From Mesorhizobium sp. INR15 (GTDB lineage Bacteria; Pseudomonadota; Alphaproteobacteria; Rhizobiales; Rhizobiaceae), in the NCBI RefSeq assembly GCF_015500075.1, contig NZ_CP045499.1, positions 1 through 64,000 on the forward strand: DNA of 64,000 nucleotides. Reading direction: 5' to 3'. Position 1 is the first letter of the stretch, and each line of letters begins with the position of its first letter. The translations under genes and the position numbers were made by a program. Under the pieces are notes generated by a model, which did no database searches, was not told where the DNA came from, and worked only from the letters and a program-made list of their open reading frames with translations. Positions 63,163-64,000 of this stretch are shown piece after piece.

Positions 63163-64000
63163 ATGGCAAGCACGTCTCGACTCATCAAGGCAGTCGCCAC
63201 CGCTGCGACAAGCTGCGCCATCCTGTTTGCAGCCAGCAGCGCCGGAAAGGCTGAGACGACGCGCGAGCGGGTGCTGCGGGAGGGCAAGATCGTCATCGGA
63301 ATATCCAATGGCGCTCCGTGGGGCTTTCGGGGAAAGAATGGCGAACCTGAGGGGTTCCATCCCGATTTGATCAGAGCTGCCTTCGAGAGCCTTGGGGTAA
63401 GCAAAGTGGAAATGGTCGTTACCGAATTCGGAGCGCTGATACCCGCACTCACTGCCCAGCGGTTCGATGCAATTGCAGCCGGACTCTACATTACACCGGA
63501 GCGATGCGCGCTCGTCGCCTTTAGTGACCCCGATCTCAAGCTTGCGGATGCTGCCCTCGTGGTAGAAGGCAACCCGAAAAATATCCACAGTTACGCCCAG
63601 ATCGCAGCGAACCCGGAGATCAAATTCGGTGTGGGCCGCGGTAGCACGACGGCAAAGAATGCGGAGGCCGCAGGCGTTCTCGAAGAGCGCATGCTCCTGT
63701 TCCCCGATATCCAGTCAAATGTTTCGGCGCTGCTCACCGGCAGGATCGATGTTGCAGCATTTTCGGCGCCGACCGTCGCACGCATCCTATCCGACCCGAA
63801 CATCCGTGGAGCCGAACGCGCCTTGCCCTTCCAGGGCGTGAAGGAAAATGGACAGGAGCAGTTCGGCTATTCGGCGATAGCGTTTCGCAAAGAGGATGGC
63901 GACCTTCGCGACTTGTACAATACCCGGCTCAAGCAGCTCAAAACTGATGGCACGATCGCGGCCATCATGGCCAGGCACGGCTTCAGCGATCAGGAGATGG
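63163..64000 (+). CDS. ehuB: EhuB-like ectoine-type ABC binding protein (3' end outside window)
   Basis: 279 residues are visible and the frame runs off the window. A signal peptide spans about residues 1-30 (ending ASSAGKA). The mature part is a family 3 solute-binding protein: VLREGKIVIGISNGAPWGF, FDAIAAGLYITPERCALVAF and the GNPKNIHSYAQIA stretch that is characteristic of EhuB, then GRIDVAAFSAPTV. EhuB proteins bind ectoine and hydroxyectoine in the periplasm for an ABC importer. An AAGGAG site precedes the ATG. The permease genes would lie beyond the window. Confidence 0.82.
   Translation, partial: MASTSRLIKAVATAATSCAILFAASSAGKAETTRERVLREGKIVIGISNGAPWGFRGKNGEPEGFHPDLIRAAFESLGVSKVEMVVTEFGALIPALTAQRFDAIAAGLYITPERCALVAFSDPDLKLADAALVVEGNPKNIHSYAQIAANPEIKFGVGRGSTTAKNAEAAGVLEERMLLFPDIQSNVSALLTGRIDVAAFSAPTVARILSDPNIRGAERALPFQGVKENGQEQFGYSAIAFRKEDGDLRDLYNTRLKQLKTDGTIAAIMARHGFSDQEM

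Noticed and set aside
1..64000. CRISPR array
   Set aside because: No regularly spaced identical repeats of 25-40 bp were seen; the repeat clusters found are short operators or insertion-sequence ends.

Overview
The window looks like a rhizobial alphaproteobacterial replicon, most likely Mesorhizobium or a close relative. The pointers are GC-rich codon usage, a repABC replication and partition cassette, DUF1403 beside ScpB, small rhizobial proteins (DUF982, DUF2937, host-attachment family, entericidin), an HWE histidine kinase and promoters of the EcfG type (GGAAC-N16/17-CGTT). No species can be fixed from sequence reading alone. repABC indicates a megaplasmid, chromid or integrated plasmid, and a tRNA-Ser(GCT) lies on the same molecule.

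Region 1 (about 0.2-11.7 kb) is intact and tightly packed: pqqABCDE, a periplasmic PQQ alcohol dehydrogenase with the Asp-Tyr-Asp signature of lanthanide-dependent enzymes, a membrane-anchored cytochrome c, a caa3-type oxidase (subunit II with fused cytochrome c, then I and III), a small membrane protein, the assembly factor CtaG and a diheme cytochrome c. Together these could make the cofactor, oxidise an alcohol, carry the electrons and reduce oxygen. Oxidase subunit I keeps its heme and copper ligands but lacks both the D-channel glutamate and the K-channel lysine.

Region 2 (about 11.7-34 kb) is an insertion-sequence graveyard. It holds ISKra4, IS110, IS701, IS3, IS6, IS630, IS21, ISL3 and IS5 copies or fragments. 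Among them are fossils of an AI-2E-type transporter, a spore-coat-U protein, an MscS channel and an oligopeptide ABC transporter. A TadG-like gene is split by an IS3 element with a readable 3-bp target duplication. Living islands are the tRNA-Ser, an XRE regulator pair, an entericidin and a DUF2937 protein.

Region 3 (about 34-49 kb) has two IS66 elements, one of them interrupted by an IS5 element. Small stress-type genes lie between them (host attachment, DUF982, an exported protein, a receiver-HWE kinase), followed by a decayed AI-2E family transporter gene.

Region 4 (about 49-59 kb) is the replicon core: scpB and DUF1403, vapBC with a palindromic operator, a tyrosine recombinase, a second toxin-antitoxin pair, a DUF4143 ATPase and repCBA. 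An antisense RNA gene lies between repB and repC, and two related 14-bp palindromes that could be parS flank repA.

Region 5 (about 59.5-64 kb) has a PhoB-like regulator with an atypical receiver and the start of an ectoine-type locus: an M24 peptidase, a GntR/UTRA regulator and an EhuB-like binding protein cut by the window end. Coordinates and frames were read by eye; no database search was run.
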